The notes under the pieces were generated by a model. The model searched no databases. It was not told the origin of the DNA and saw only the letters and a list, made by a program, of their open reading frames with translations. 13,594 bases of DNA from Clostridia bacterium (lineage in GTDB: Bacteria > Bacillota > Clostridia > Oscillospirales > Acutalibacteraceae), in contig CAAGBN010000075.1 in the NCBI GenBank assembly GCA_900768075.1, positions 1 to 13,594 of the forward strand, given 5' to 3'. Shown here piece by piece: positions 1-6,005 of the stretch. The translations under genes and the position numbers were made by a program. Position 1 is the first letter of the stretch, and each line of letters opens with the position of its first letter.

Positions 1-74
1 AGGTTGATAGGTTGCAGGGGTAAGTGCAGTGATGCATTCAGCTAGGCAATACTAATAGGTCGAGGGCTTGACCA
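1..74 (+). rRNA. rrl: 23S ribosomal RNA, 3' end (partial)
   Basis: The first 74 bases match the conserved 3' terminus of bacterial 23S rRNA, including the stretches AGTACTAATAGGTCGAGG-like (here CAATACTAATAGGTCGAGG) and the closing GCTTGACC that pairs with the 5' end of the molecule. Only the 3' end is present; the gene begins before the window. The exact end is estimated within a few bases. No 5S rRNA or tRNA is visible between this end and the terminator at 145-170. Confidence 0.93.
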
Positions 75-144
75 TATTCTTGGTTCAAACTACTACAAAC
101 ATCCTTGCTTTGCTTCCTTTGTTTAGTTTTGAAGGTACATACCA

Positions 145-170
145 ATCCACTCCAAGTGAGTGGATTTTTT
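145..170 (+). terminator. Intrinsic terminator of the rRNA operon
   Basis: An 8-bp perfect stem (ATCCACTC at 145-152, GAGTGGAT at 158-165) with a 5-base loop is followed by a run of six T (165-170) and more T downstream. It ends the rRNA transcript about 70 bases after the 23S 3' end, so the transcript appears to close without a 5S gene. Confidence 0.85.
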
Positions 171-179
171 GTTTTTATA

Positions 180-208
180 TTGATTTTTACATTAAAAGGT
201 GTTAGAGT
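180..208 (+). promoter_or_regulatory. Possible sigma-A promoter of the 673-aa secreted protein
   Basis: TTGATT (180-185) and TAGAGT (203-208) are spaced by 17 bases just after the rRNA terminator and about 30 bases before the coding region. The -35 is good, the -10 matches only four of six consensus positions. Confidence 0.3.
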
Positions 209-239
209 GTATGTGTAGTTATTTATTAAAAGGAGAATT

Positions 240-2261
240 ATGATGAATAAGTTGCGTAAAATTGTTATGATTTTAGTATGGAGTTTAATGTTTAGTTGTC
301 TGATTATTTTTTCTGCTAATGCAACTAGTGTTTGTAGCCATAGTACGAGAAACGGTGTTTGCACTGGGTGCAATGCTGTAATTGTTGAAGTTGGCTGTAT
401 GGTTAAAATTGAGAAGCTTGCTAATTCTAAAGGCGATTGGGTAGAATATTCAAATGTTATTTCTATACCTGAAATCGGTAGTGTTTCATCCAGTATGGGA
501 TCATATGTAACTTGTCTTATGAGTGCTACAATTAAAGGTCTTGCTTTGGGTGAAGCTGATTTATTTTTATTAGTAAAAGATAGTAATCAAATAATTGAGC
601 AATATAAAGTAATAGTTGTTGAGCATCAGCATGTTTTTACAAGCTCAAAGGTGGAAAATGGTACTTGTATAGATAAGGCAGTGTTAAAATATACTTGTGC
701 TTGCGGATATAGTTATGAAGCAGAAACAGAGCTTGATATAACTAACCATGTTGAAACCAGAACGTTGAAAAAAGTTTTGACAGAGCCGACTTGCAATGAA
801 GTTGGTTCTGGTGAATACACCTGTGCTTGTGGTTATGTTTTTATAAATTCTATTCCCGCAATCAACCACTCAAATGCTACTTTAGACAATGGCATACCTG
901 CCACATGCACACAAACAGGTTTTACTGCAGGTAAATACTGTCCTGATTGTGATACTTGGCTTGAGGGGCACGAAATTATATTAACAACAGCTCATTCATA
1001 CACTTCAGAGGTTACCACTGAGCCAACTTGCTTTAAAGAGGGTTTAACAACCTACAGCTGTACTTGCGGTGACAGTTACACAGAAACTTTTTCGAAGAAA
1101 GAGCATGAATACGGCAAATGGGAAGTTAAAACAAAACCTACCTGTACAAAGGCAGGTATGGAATGGTCATATTGCCTTAACTGTGATAACGATTTCGAAA
1201 GAGAAATTCCTGCAATAGGTCATAATGTTATTGAATATGTAATGAGAGCTTCTACCGATGAGATGGCTGCCTACGGCGGCAAGGGTGCATATATAACAGC
1301 TTGTGATGTTTGTAATGAAATTTTCAAACAGGACTTCTTTGCTCGACCTGCTGAGTATAAGCTTTCGACTTCTGCGTATACCTATAACGGTAATGTCAGA
1401 AAACCAACAGTTACAGTTAAAGACGCTGACGGAAAAACACTTGTTGAGGGTCAGGATTATGATGTTATCTATCCCGACAGTATGAAGCTTCCGGGCAAAT
1501 ACGATGTTACTGTTTTCTTTAAAGGTAATTATCTCGGCGAGAAAAAGCTTTCTGTTACAATTAAACCTAAGGCAACAACAGACTTAAAAGCAAAGACACA
1601 GGACACCAAAACTATTACTCTTTCATGGAGCAAAACAACAGGTGCAAGTGGTTATGAGGTATATAAATACAATTCAAGTACTAAGAAATATGTAAAAATT
1701 AAAACAACAACGTCAACAAGCTATAAAGTAACATCTCTTACTGCAGGTACAACTTATAAATTCAAGGTAAGGGCATATAAGAAAATTGATGATGAAACCA
1801 AAGTTTTTGGCGGATATTCAAGCGTATTTTCAACAGCAACAAAAACAGCAAAACCGACGATTAAAACAGCAACTCAGTCAAGCGGTAAAGTAAAACTTAC
1901 ATGGAATAATGTAAGCGGTGAGAATGGTTATGAGATTTATTATTCCACTTCTAAAAACGGAACATATAAGAAAATGTCAGGTGTAGCTGCTAACAAGACA
2001 ACTTATACTTCATCAAAGCTCACAGCGGGAAAGACTTATTATTTTAAGGTCAGAACATACAAGACTGTTGGAGAGAATAAAATTTATAGTGCTTTCAGCG
2101 ATGTAAAATCTGTTAAAATTCCTATTGTATATTATATTACAAAAACAGGAACAAAATATCATGTTGACGGTTGCAGATCTTTAAGCAAGTCAAAAATACA
2201 GATAAGTTACAGTGATGCTGTTAAAAGAGGATATGATCCTTGCAATTCATGTGTATTGTAA
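240..2261 (+). CDS. Secreted Cys-rich repeat protein with Ig-like and two fibronectin type III domains
   Basis: Predicted exported surface protein of 673 residues; molecular function unknown. Residues 1-28 form a signal peptide ending ANA. Residues about 128-360 carry five repeats plus one degenerate repeat of about 40 residues with the pattern H-x-Y ... PTC ... YTCxCG ... H, resembling tiny zinc ribbons. Residues about 365-444 look like a bacterial Ig-like domain (TYNGNVRKPTVTVKD start). Two FN3 domains follow (about 445-537 and 538-628, each with an LTAGxTYxFKVR motif). The C-terminal 45 residues carry H-x4-C and C-x2-C (KYHVDGC, DPCNSC), an Ada-like or nuclease-tail-like metal site. AGGAG at 231-235 lies 4 bases from the ATG at 240 and 7 bases from the in-frame ATG at 243, so initiation at 243 is at least as likely. 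No sortase motif or transmembrane anchor is seen. The domain calls are from pattern recognition only. Confidence 0.85.
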   Translation: MMNKLRKIVMILVWSLMFSCLIIFSANATSVCSHSTRNGVCTGCNAVIVEVGCMVKIEKLANSKGDWVEYSNVISIPEIGSVSSSMGSYVTCLMSATIKGLALGEADLFLLVKDSNQIIEQYKVIVVEHQHVFTSSKVENGTCIDKAVLKYTCACGYSYEAETELDITNHVETRTLKKVLTEPTCNEVGSGEYTCACGYVFINSIPAINHSNATLDNGIPATCTQTGFTAGKYCPDCDTWLEGHEIILTTAHSYTSEVTTEPTCFKEGLTTYSCTCGDSYTETFSKKEHEYGKWEVKTKPTCTKAGMEWSYCLNCDNDFEREIPAIGHNVIEYVMRASTDEMAAYGGKGAYITACDVCNEIFKQDFFARPAEYKLSTSAYTYNGNVRKPTVTVKDADGKTLVEGQDYDVIYPDSMKLPGKYDVTVFFKGNYLGEKKLSVTIKPKATTDLKAKTQDTKTITLSWSKTTGASGYEVYKYNSSTKKYVKIKTTTSTSYKVTSLTAGTTYKFKVRAYKKIDDETKVFGGYSSVFSTATKTAKPTIKTATQSSGKVKLTWNNVSGENGYEIYYSTSKNGTYKKMSGVAANKTTYTSSKLTAGKTYYFKVRTYKTVGENKIYSAFSDVKSVKIPIVYYITKTGTKYHVDGCRSLSKSKIQISYSDAVKRGYDPCNSCVL

Positions 2262-2270
2262 ATCTCACTT

Positions 2271-2296
2271 GGCGGGATAAAACCCGCCGGGTTTCC
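2271..2296 (+). terminator. Probable terminator after the secreted repeat protein
   Basis: GGCGGG (2271-2276) and CCCGCC (2283-2288) form a 6-bp GC stem ten bases after the stop codon, followed by GGGTTTCCTTT. The T tract is interrupted, so termination may be only partial. Confidence 0.5.
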
Positions 2297-2332
2297 TTTA
2301 GTGCGACGCGTACCAACAAATATCAAAACAAA

Positions 2333-2364
2333 AAGACAGCCTGAAGTTTAAATCAGACTGTCTT
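2333..2364 (-). terminator. Intrinsic terminator of the TSCPD gene (possibly bidirectional)
   Basis: AAGACAG (2333-2339) pairs with CTGTCTT (2358-2364), with an inner CTGA/TCAG extension. Read on the minus strand the hairpin is followed by TTTTTGTTTTG, a good U tract for the leftward TSCPD gene. Read on the plus strand it is followed only by AATTATTTT. Confidence 0.75.
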
Positions 2365-2375
2365 AATTATTTTCG

Positions 2376-2430
2376 CTCGCCGCGGGGCAATACTTTTTCC
2401 TGTCGCGGAAAAAGTATTCAAAAACGCGAT
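2376..2430 (-). repeat. Dispersed palindromic element, copy A
   Basis: The core is a perfect 12-bp inverted repeat (2389-2400 with 2407-2418; arm AATACTTTTTCC) around a six-base loop. On the minus strand it is flanked by ATCGCGTTTTTG and TGCCCCGCGGCGAG. A second copy with matching flanks and loop lies at 11997-12050 on the plus strand. Copy A starts one base after the TSCPD stop codon and is followed 11 bases later by that gene's terminator, so it would form part of the 3' untranslated region. Confidence 0.7.
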
Positions 2431-2431
2431 G

Positions 2432-2677
2432 TTATTTAATTGCTTCTGCAACTGCTTTTGCAAGCTGGTCGGGACATGATGTGCCCTTAAAGCCGCAACG
2501 AATACCTGAAAGTCGGGTGATGATTTCATCAGTGGTCATACCCTCAGCAAGTTTTGCAAGGCCCTGTGTGTTGCCTGAGCAACCGCCTGAAAACTGAACG
2601 TTTTTAACTATGTTGTCCTCGATGTCAAAGCTGATTTTTCTTGCACAGACACCGTGTGGTTTGTAACTGTGTTGCAT
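2432..2677 (-). CDS. TSCPD-domain protein (TIGR03905 family)
   Basis: Small conserved protein of 81 residues from this start. It contains the Cys/Gly-rich signature of the TSCPD domain (FSGGCSGNTQGLAKL, then GTSCPDQLA), related to a C-terminal module of vitamin B12-dependent ribonucleotide reductases and also found as a stand-alone protein in Clostridia. Four cysteines (in GVCARK, GGCSGN, IRCGFK and TSCPDQ) could bind a metal. Exact function is unknown. The first ATG (2684-2686) directly abuts the AGGAGG at 2687-2692, which is too close for initiation. The in-frame ATG at 2675-2677 lies 9 bases from AGGAGG and is the likelier start, removing three residues. A strong promoter lies at 2709-2737. 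Confidence 0.88.
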   Translation of the reverse strand: MQHSYKPHGVCARKISFDIEDNIVKNVQFSGGCSGNTQGLAKLAEGMTTDEIITRLSGIRCGFKGTSCPDQLAKAVAEAIK

Positions 2678-2708
2678 TTTTTGCATCCTCCTGTTTGATT
2701 ATAGAAAT

Positions 2709-2737
2709 ATGATATTATATCTCGTGATTTTTGTCAA
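2709..2737 (-). promoter_or_regulatory. Sigma-A promoter of the TSCPD gene
   Basis: On the minus strand a perfect TTGACA (2732-2737) is separated by 17 bases from TATCAT (2709-2714). The -35 box overlaps the stop codon (2734-2736) of the small TTG-start gene that is read in the same direction, so the TSCPD gene can be expressed independently of the small-protein cluster upstream. Confidence 0.75.
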
Positions 2738-2910
2738 GTGAGAATGTATAACAATGCGAGAATCAGCATCGGGTCGCGGCCCTCTTTTTTCAGCAGATAT
2801 ATCAGCGCAAATACCAATGCGGTGTCGCCGTCAACTATATCTGATAGCAGAGTTCTTTTCGGTACTCTGCCGTAATTTCGGGGCTTTCTGCCGTAAAGGT
2901 CAGTTTGCAA
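2734..2910 (-). CDS. Small hypothetical protein with TTG start (58 aa)
   Basis: No known function. A 58-codon frame begins with TTG at 2908-2910, seven bases after a perfect AAGGAG (2918-2923), and ends with TGA at 2734-2736. The N-terminal half is basic (LYGRKPRNYGRVPKR), the middle is acidic (SDIVDGDTA) and the C-terminus is Leu-rich (PMLILALLYILT at residues 47-58), suggesting a membrane-associated or self-associating tail. It starts 13 bases after the stop of the 115-aa gene, making it the third gene of a tightly packed cluster. The ideal Shine-Dalgarno and the spacing support it being real. The acidic-plus-Leu-rich tail resembles short proteins I associate with Clostridia sporulation loci, but that is only an inference. 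Confidence 0.75.
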   Translation of the reverse strand: MQTDLYGRKPRNYGRVPKRTLLSDIVDGDTALVFALIYLLKKEGRDPMLILALLYILT

Positions 2911-2923
2911 TTTGATTCTCCTT

Positions 2924-3271
2924 TCACTGCAAGTCCTTGAGTAAAGGTAAAAGTGACATAAGCTGTATCATCTTTATAGCTTCGTCAGCCTTGTGTCTGC
3001 GCTCAGGTGAAAGCATAGGCTTAAGGGCAGACAGCAATTCACAGGCAGGGTCCTTAGGCTGAGATGAAAGCTTGCCGAGTACAGATGCGATTTTTGTTAT
3101 AGTCTCAAAGTCTATACCGTCGCTTTTCTCTTCTTGCTTCTGCTTTTGAGGTGAGTCACTTCCGCTTGCGAAAAACTGCGAAGCAATAGATGAGAGGTCT
3201 TCGATATCTTTTTGGCTCATAGAGTTTATGATGTTTTCTATATTTTCAAGATTCAATGAGCCAAGATCCAT
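2924..3271 (-). CDS. Hypothetical helical protein (115 aa), small-protein cluster gene 2
   Basis: Function not recognised. The 115-residue protein lacks a signal peptide and is predicted helical. Residues about 1-35 form an Asn/Ser-rich helix, residues about 36-55 a polar Gln/Lys/Glu linker, and the C-terminus reads ELLSALKPMLSPERR followed by AIKMIQLMSLLPLLKDL, a motif I recall from uncharacterised Firmicutes proteins. The ATG at 3269-3271 has GGGAG at 3280-3284, eight bases upstream and inside the last codons of the preceding gene. The intergenic gap is only 5 bases, which suggests translational coupling. It shares small size, helical character and orientation with its two neighbours. Confidence 0.8.
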   Translation of the reverse strand: MDLGSLNLENIENIINSMSQKDIEDLSSIASQFFASGSDSPQKQKQEEKSDGIDFETITKIASVLGKLSSQPKDPACELLSALKPMLSPERRHKADEAIKMIQLMSLLPLLKDLQ

Positions 3272-3276
3272 ACCAT

Positions 3277-3510
3277 TTACTCCCTTTTGTCCTTAATCAT
3301 ATTAATAAGCATTTTAGCCTGAGGTGAGGATAATATCTTTTTAAGCTTCTCAGGGTCAGAAAGTACAGCGCTGATTTTGCTTTGCTGCTCAGGTGTCAGA
3401 CTGTCTTTTACGGCTTTCTCAATGTTTTCGCTTTTGTCTTTTGAAGATATACCGAAACGTTCTAATAAAGAATTTATCTGCTGAGAAGAAATATTTATTT
3501 CGTTATCCAT
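3277..3510 (-). CDS. Hypothetical helical protein (77 aa), small-protein cluster gene 1
   Basis: Function not recognised. The 77-residue acidic/basic helical protein carries an LTPEQQSKISAVLSDPEKLKK stretch followed by a C-terminal LSSPQAKMLINMIKDKRE helix; no signal peptide or membrane segment is seen. There is no usable Shine-Dalgarno before the ATG at 3508-3510 (the upstream bases are ACTGATTTTCA). A TATAAT at 3534-3539 would place the transcription start only about 15-20 bases upstream, so the leader is short. The gene heads the three-gene leftward cluster and is divergent from the phosphodiesterase gene. The lack of a ribosome site is odd, since every other gene here has one. Confidence 0.75.
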   Translation of the reverse strand: MDNEINISSQQINSLLERFGISSKDKSENIEKAVKDSLTPEQQSKISAVLSDPEKLKKILSSPQAKMLINMIKDKRE

Positions 3511-3533
3511 TGAAAATCAGTCCAATCTGTGGT

Positions 3534-3560
3534 ATTATAGCTTGTATAAAATAATATGAA
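3534..3560 (-). promoter_or_regulatory. Possible promoter of the small-protein cluster
   Basis: A perfect TATAAT on the minus strand (3534-3539) has TTCATA (3555-3560) 15 bases upstream. The -10 is convincing, the -35 and its spacing are weak. It lies in the divergent gap shared with the phosphodiesterase gene. Confidence 0.35.
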
Positions 3561-3579
3561 GCAGGGGAGGGTCATATGA

Positions 3580-4080
3580 ATGAAAGTTTTAGTCTTTTCA
3601 GATTCTCACGGAGCTGCTTCACATTTATATGAAATGCTCAGTAAAGAAACAGACTGCAATACAGTGTTTTTTCTTGGTGACGGTATTACCGAAGCTGAAA
3701 AAATGAAGGACAGATTCAAGGACAAAAAGTTTCTGCTTGTAAAAGGTAACAACGATTGGCATTCTCAAGCTGATACAGAAGCATATAAATATATAGAGGG
3801 TCTCACAATTATGGCTTGTCACGGCCATAAGTTCAATGTAAGATTTTCACTTCGTGATTTGCTGACATCAGCTCAGTCAGTTAGGGCTAATATAGCTCTT
3901 TACGGACACACGCACGTCTGTGGCATGTACAATGACCCTGTTACAGGAATATGTGCAATTAACCCGGGTGCACTTTGTGACGGTAAGTATGCTGTGCTTA
4001 CCTTAGAAAAAGGAGCTTTTGATGTTGACTTCAAAAGTATCTATCAGGTTTCAGGCTCTGCACAGAGCTTAAAATATTAA
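3580..4080 (+). CDS. YfcE/MJ0936-family metallophosphoesterase
   Basis: Cytoplasmic phosphodiesterase of the calcineurin-like superfamily, 166 residues, a usual length for the family. The dinuclear metal-site motifs are all visible: D8-x-H10 (SDSHG), G33-D34, GNND at 56-59, HGH at 81-83 and GHTH at 109-112. Family members cleave phosphodiester bonds with a Mn2+-type centre; the natural substrate is generally unknown. The ATG at 3580 is nine bases after GGGAGG (3565-3570); an out-of-frame ATG at 3576 is ignored. It is followed 27 bases later by the PAP2 gene, so the two probably form an operon ended by the hairpin at 4843-4870. Confidence 0.92.
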   Translation: MKVLVFSDSHGAASHLYEMLSKETDCNTVFFLGDGITEAEKMKDRFKDKKFLLVKGNNDWHSQADTEAYKYIEGLTIMACHGHKFNVRFSLRDLLTSAQSVRANIALYGHTHVCGMYNDPVTGICAINPGALCDGKYAVLTLEKGAFDVDFKSIYQVSGSAQSLKY

Positions 4081-4107
4081 AAATACATAAAGAAAGAAGG
4101 CTTTAAA

Positions 4108-4836
4108 ATGGACGCAATATTTGACTCTTTTTTAAGTTTCGACCTTGGCGTTTTTGAATGGATACAGAGCATTCAGAGCCCAATCCTTACAACCATTATG
4201 GTTATTATCACAACTCTCGGCGATGAGGGTATCATCTTTATTGCAGCAGGTCTTGTACTCTTCTTCACAAAGAAGTACAGAAAAATCGGTCTTGCAATGC
4301 TCATTTCACTTGTTGTTATGCTTATACTCAACAATCTTGTGCTTAAAGAGATGCTCGAAAGAGTAAGACCCTTCTACATCTTTGACCTTGAAGGTCTTTT
4401 AGCTGATAAGCAGGCATTTATAGATGCAGGCAGACTCGGCAAGTTTGATGTAATGGTAGAAAAAATCCAGGCTCTTACAGAAAAGTATCCCGAAATGGCA
4501 GCAGAGTGGCTCTCAAAATATCAGTATCCTGACTTTGTAGAAAAGCTTACAAGCTTCTCATTCCCCTCAGGTCACACGTCATCGGCTTTTGCAGCTTGTG
4601 CAGCAATTCTCTTCCTCAACAAGAAAATCGGTATTCCCGCAATGGTATTTGCAGCACTTATGGGCTTCTCAAGAATTTATGTTGAAGTTCACTACTGCAC
4701 AGACGTTATCGGCGGTGCTATCGTAGGTATCATCTACGCTGTTATCGGTGTGCTTATTGCAAAGGCTCTTTATCCTGTAGTTGAGAAGATTCTCGCTTCA
4801 CTTAAAGAAAAGTTTTCCAAAAAGAAGGTAGCATAA
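4108..4836 (+). CDS. PAP2-family membrane phosphatase
   Basis: Integral membrane phosphatidic-acid-phosphatase-type enzyme (242 residues), of the superfamily acting on lipid phosphates or undecaprenyl pyrophosphate. All three catalytic motifs are present: K80-x6-R87-P88 (KEMLERVRP), P153-S-G-H156 (FPSGHTSS) and S188-R189-x5-H195-x3-D199. The intervening segment at about residues 95-145 is soluble and longer than in minimal PAP2 proteins. Several hydrophobic spans flank the motifs and the C-terminus is Lys-rich (KEKFSKKKVA). AAGAAGG (4094-4100) lies seven bases before the ATG. It is probably co-transcribed with the upstream phosphodiesterase. The substrate cannot be told from sequence; a role in undecaprenyl-phosphate recycling is possible. 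Confidence 0.93.
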   Translation: MDAIFDSFLSFDLGVFEWIQSIQSPILTTIMVIITTLGDEGIIFIAAGLVLFFTKKYRKIGLAMLISLVVMLILNNLVLKEMLERVRPFYIFDLEGLLADKQAFIDAGRLGKFDVMVEKIQALTEKYPEMAAEWLSKYQYPDFVEKLTSFSFPSGHTSSAFAACAAILFLNKKIGIPAMVFAALMGFSRIYVEVHYCTDVIGGAIVGIIYAVIGVLIAKALYPVVEKILASLKEKFSKKKVA

Positions 4837-4842
4837 AATATT

Positions 4843-4870
4843 AAGCAGGTTCATATGAGCCTGCTTTTTT
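4843..4870 (+). terminator. Intrinsic terminator after the PAP2 gene
   Basis: A 10-bp stem including one T-G wobble (4843-4852 with 4857-4866) has a four-base loop and a six-T tail (4865-4870), seven bases after the stop codon. Confidence 0.9.
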
Positions 4871-4901
4871 CTGTGTCAGCAAGTCTCTGCAAGAGGTGAG
4901 A

Positions 4902-4978
4902 GGCGGCTCCATAAAATCGCGAAGCGATTTAAGGCGACGCTGTCGCCGAGCCGAACTTTGTTCGGCTATGGAGCCGCC
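4902..4978 (+). repeat. Cloverleaf-shaped dispersed repeat, copy 1 (77 bp)
   Basis: An 11-bp perfect outer stem (GGCGGCTCCAT at 4902-4912, ATGGAGCCGCC at 4968-4978) encloses three perfect hairpins: AAATCGC/GCGATTT (4914-4930), GGCGAC/GTCGCC (4933-4947) and GCCGAAC/GTTCGGC (4950-4966), each with a three-base loop. The fold is a four-way junction. A second 77-bp copy in the same orientation is at 12716-12792. It lies between the PAP2 terminator and the next promoter, and no coding frame explains it. Confidence 0.85.
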
Positions 4979-5085
4979 GCCTCATTATCAGTCAGAACAT
5001 AAATATTAATCGCATAAGGTGTTGATTTTTTTAAAGAATGGTGATAAACTAAGAGTAACAGACAATTTTTTACAATTTTGCTTTC

Positions 5086-5094
5086 TGATATATT
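5086..5094 (+). promoter_or_regulatory. Possible extended -10 promoter of the second secreted protein
   Basis: TGATATATT (5086-5094) fits an extended -10 element (TG-N-TATATT), about 60 bases before the start codon at 5154. A T-rich stretch at 5066-5071 sits at -35 distance but is not a clear box. Confidence 0.4.
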
Positions 5095-5153
5095 AGACGC
5101 TTTTTGCGGTGAGTCTCGTTTGGGGCAATTTATATATTTAAGGAGATGTTGAC

Positions 5154-5924
5154 ATGAGAAGAGTCGGAATTTTATTTGCATTTATATTGATGCTTGTGCT
5201 TATAGCATTACCGGTAAATGCTATGGAATCAGAAACACAGAATGATATTGAGGTTGTTGCAAACACTCCAGATGATACGCAGGGAGATGCTACCGAGGGT
5301 GAGCATAAGCACAACTATATCAAATATGTTGTTGCTCCCAGCTGTACAGAAAAGGGTTACACTTTATATGTTTGTGAATGCGGTAAGGACTCTTATGTTG
5401 ATGATTATGTAGATATGATTGATCACACCTACAAAGAAACAGTTATAAAAGAAGCAACTCATTATGAAGAGGGCGAAGCTTTGATGAAGTGTGTTTGTGG
5501 CAAAAGCTACACAACTGTTATTGAAAAAACACCACACACCTATACAACTACAGTAACACCTCCCACCTGTCTGAATCCACAGTATACAACATACACCTGT
5601 ACTCAGTGTGGTTACAGCTATAGAAGTGACTATAAAGAGCCTATGGCTCACAGTTATGTGGTTACTGAAGTTTTAGTTGAAGCAACCTGTGTAAAAGACA
5701 GCTTTGCTATTTTTACCTGTCAGTGCGGTGAAAGCTATATAGATCTCTATGTACCTGCAAGAGGTCATAACTATGAAGGCAATACATGTGTTGATTGCGG
5801 TAGCGTATGTTCCTGCAACTGTCACAAGACAGGATTTATGGGCTTTATCTGGAAAATCGAACTCTTATTTAACAGACTCTTCAAAACAAATAAAGAATGT
5901 CATTGCGGTGTAGTACACTATTGA
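5154..5924 (+). CDS. Secreted Cys-rich repeat protein with C-terminal Cys/His motif
   Basis: Predicted exported protein of 256 residues, function unknown. Residues 1-23 are a signal peptide ending VNA; an acidic Glu/Asp/Thr linker follows. Residues about 48-205 carry four repeats of about 40 residues (H-x-Y ... C ... C-x-C-G-x-SY) and a partial fifth (HNYEGNTCVDCG). In repeat 2 the first cysteine is replaced by histidine (EATHYEEGE), which would keep a metal ligand. Repeat 3 has C-x2-C instead of C-x-C. The C-terminus has CSCNCHK, an amphipathic aromatic/basic helix (FIWKIELLFNRLF) and CHCGVVHY at the very end, an arrangement I associate with other Clostridia surface proteins. AGGAG (5141-5145) lies eight bases from the ATG. 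It is related in repeat type, but not in tail, to the 673-aa protein at 240. Confidence 0.85.
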   Translation: MRRVGILFAFILMLVLIALPVNAMESETQNDIEVVANTPDDTQGDATEGEHKHNYIKYVVAPSCTEKGYTLYVCECGKDSYVDDYVDMIDHTYKETVIKEATHYEEGEALMKCVCGKSYTTVIEKTPHTYTTTVTPPTCLNPQYTTYTCTQCGYSYRSDYKEPMAHSYVVTEVLVEATCVKDSFAIFTCQCGESYIDLYVPARGHNYEGNTCVDCGSVCSCNCHKTGFMGFIWKIELLFNRLFKTNKECHCGVVHY

Positions 5925-5940
5925 TATTAAGTCATAACAA

Positions 5941-5968
5941 AAAGGCAACCTTGCTAAAGGTTGCCTTT
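5941..5968. terminator. Bidirectional terminator between convergent genes
   Basis: AAAGGCAACC (5941-5950) and GGTTGCCTTT (5959-5968) form a perfect 10-bp stem. The plus-strand tail is TTTATCTTTTT; on the minus strand the preceding A-run gives a TTTTTG tail. It lies between the secreted protein gene and the convergent oxidoreductase gene. Confidence 0.88.
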
Positions 5969-6005
5969 ATCTTTTTATCGTTTTATGTGAAGAAAAACGT
6001 GCTTG

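Noticed and set aside
38..373. Minus-strand open frame across the 23S end and the start of the first secreted protein
   Set aside because: It overlaps rRNA, the terminator and a well-supported coding region, and its translation is low-complexity with no family resemblance.
4902..4978. The 77-base cloverleaf element as a tRNA gene
   Set aside because: The length and three inner arms recall a tRNA, but the outer stem has 11 bp, all inner loops are three bases so there is no anticodon loop, and the usual conserved D-loop and T-loop bases are absent.
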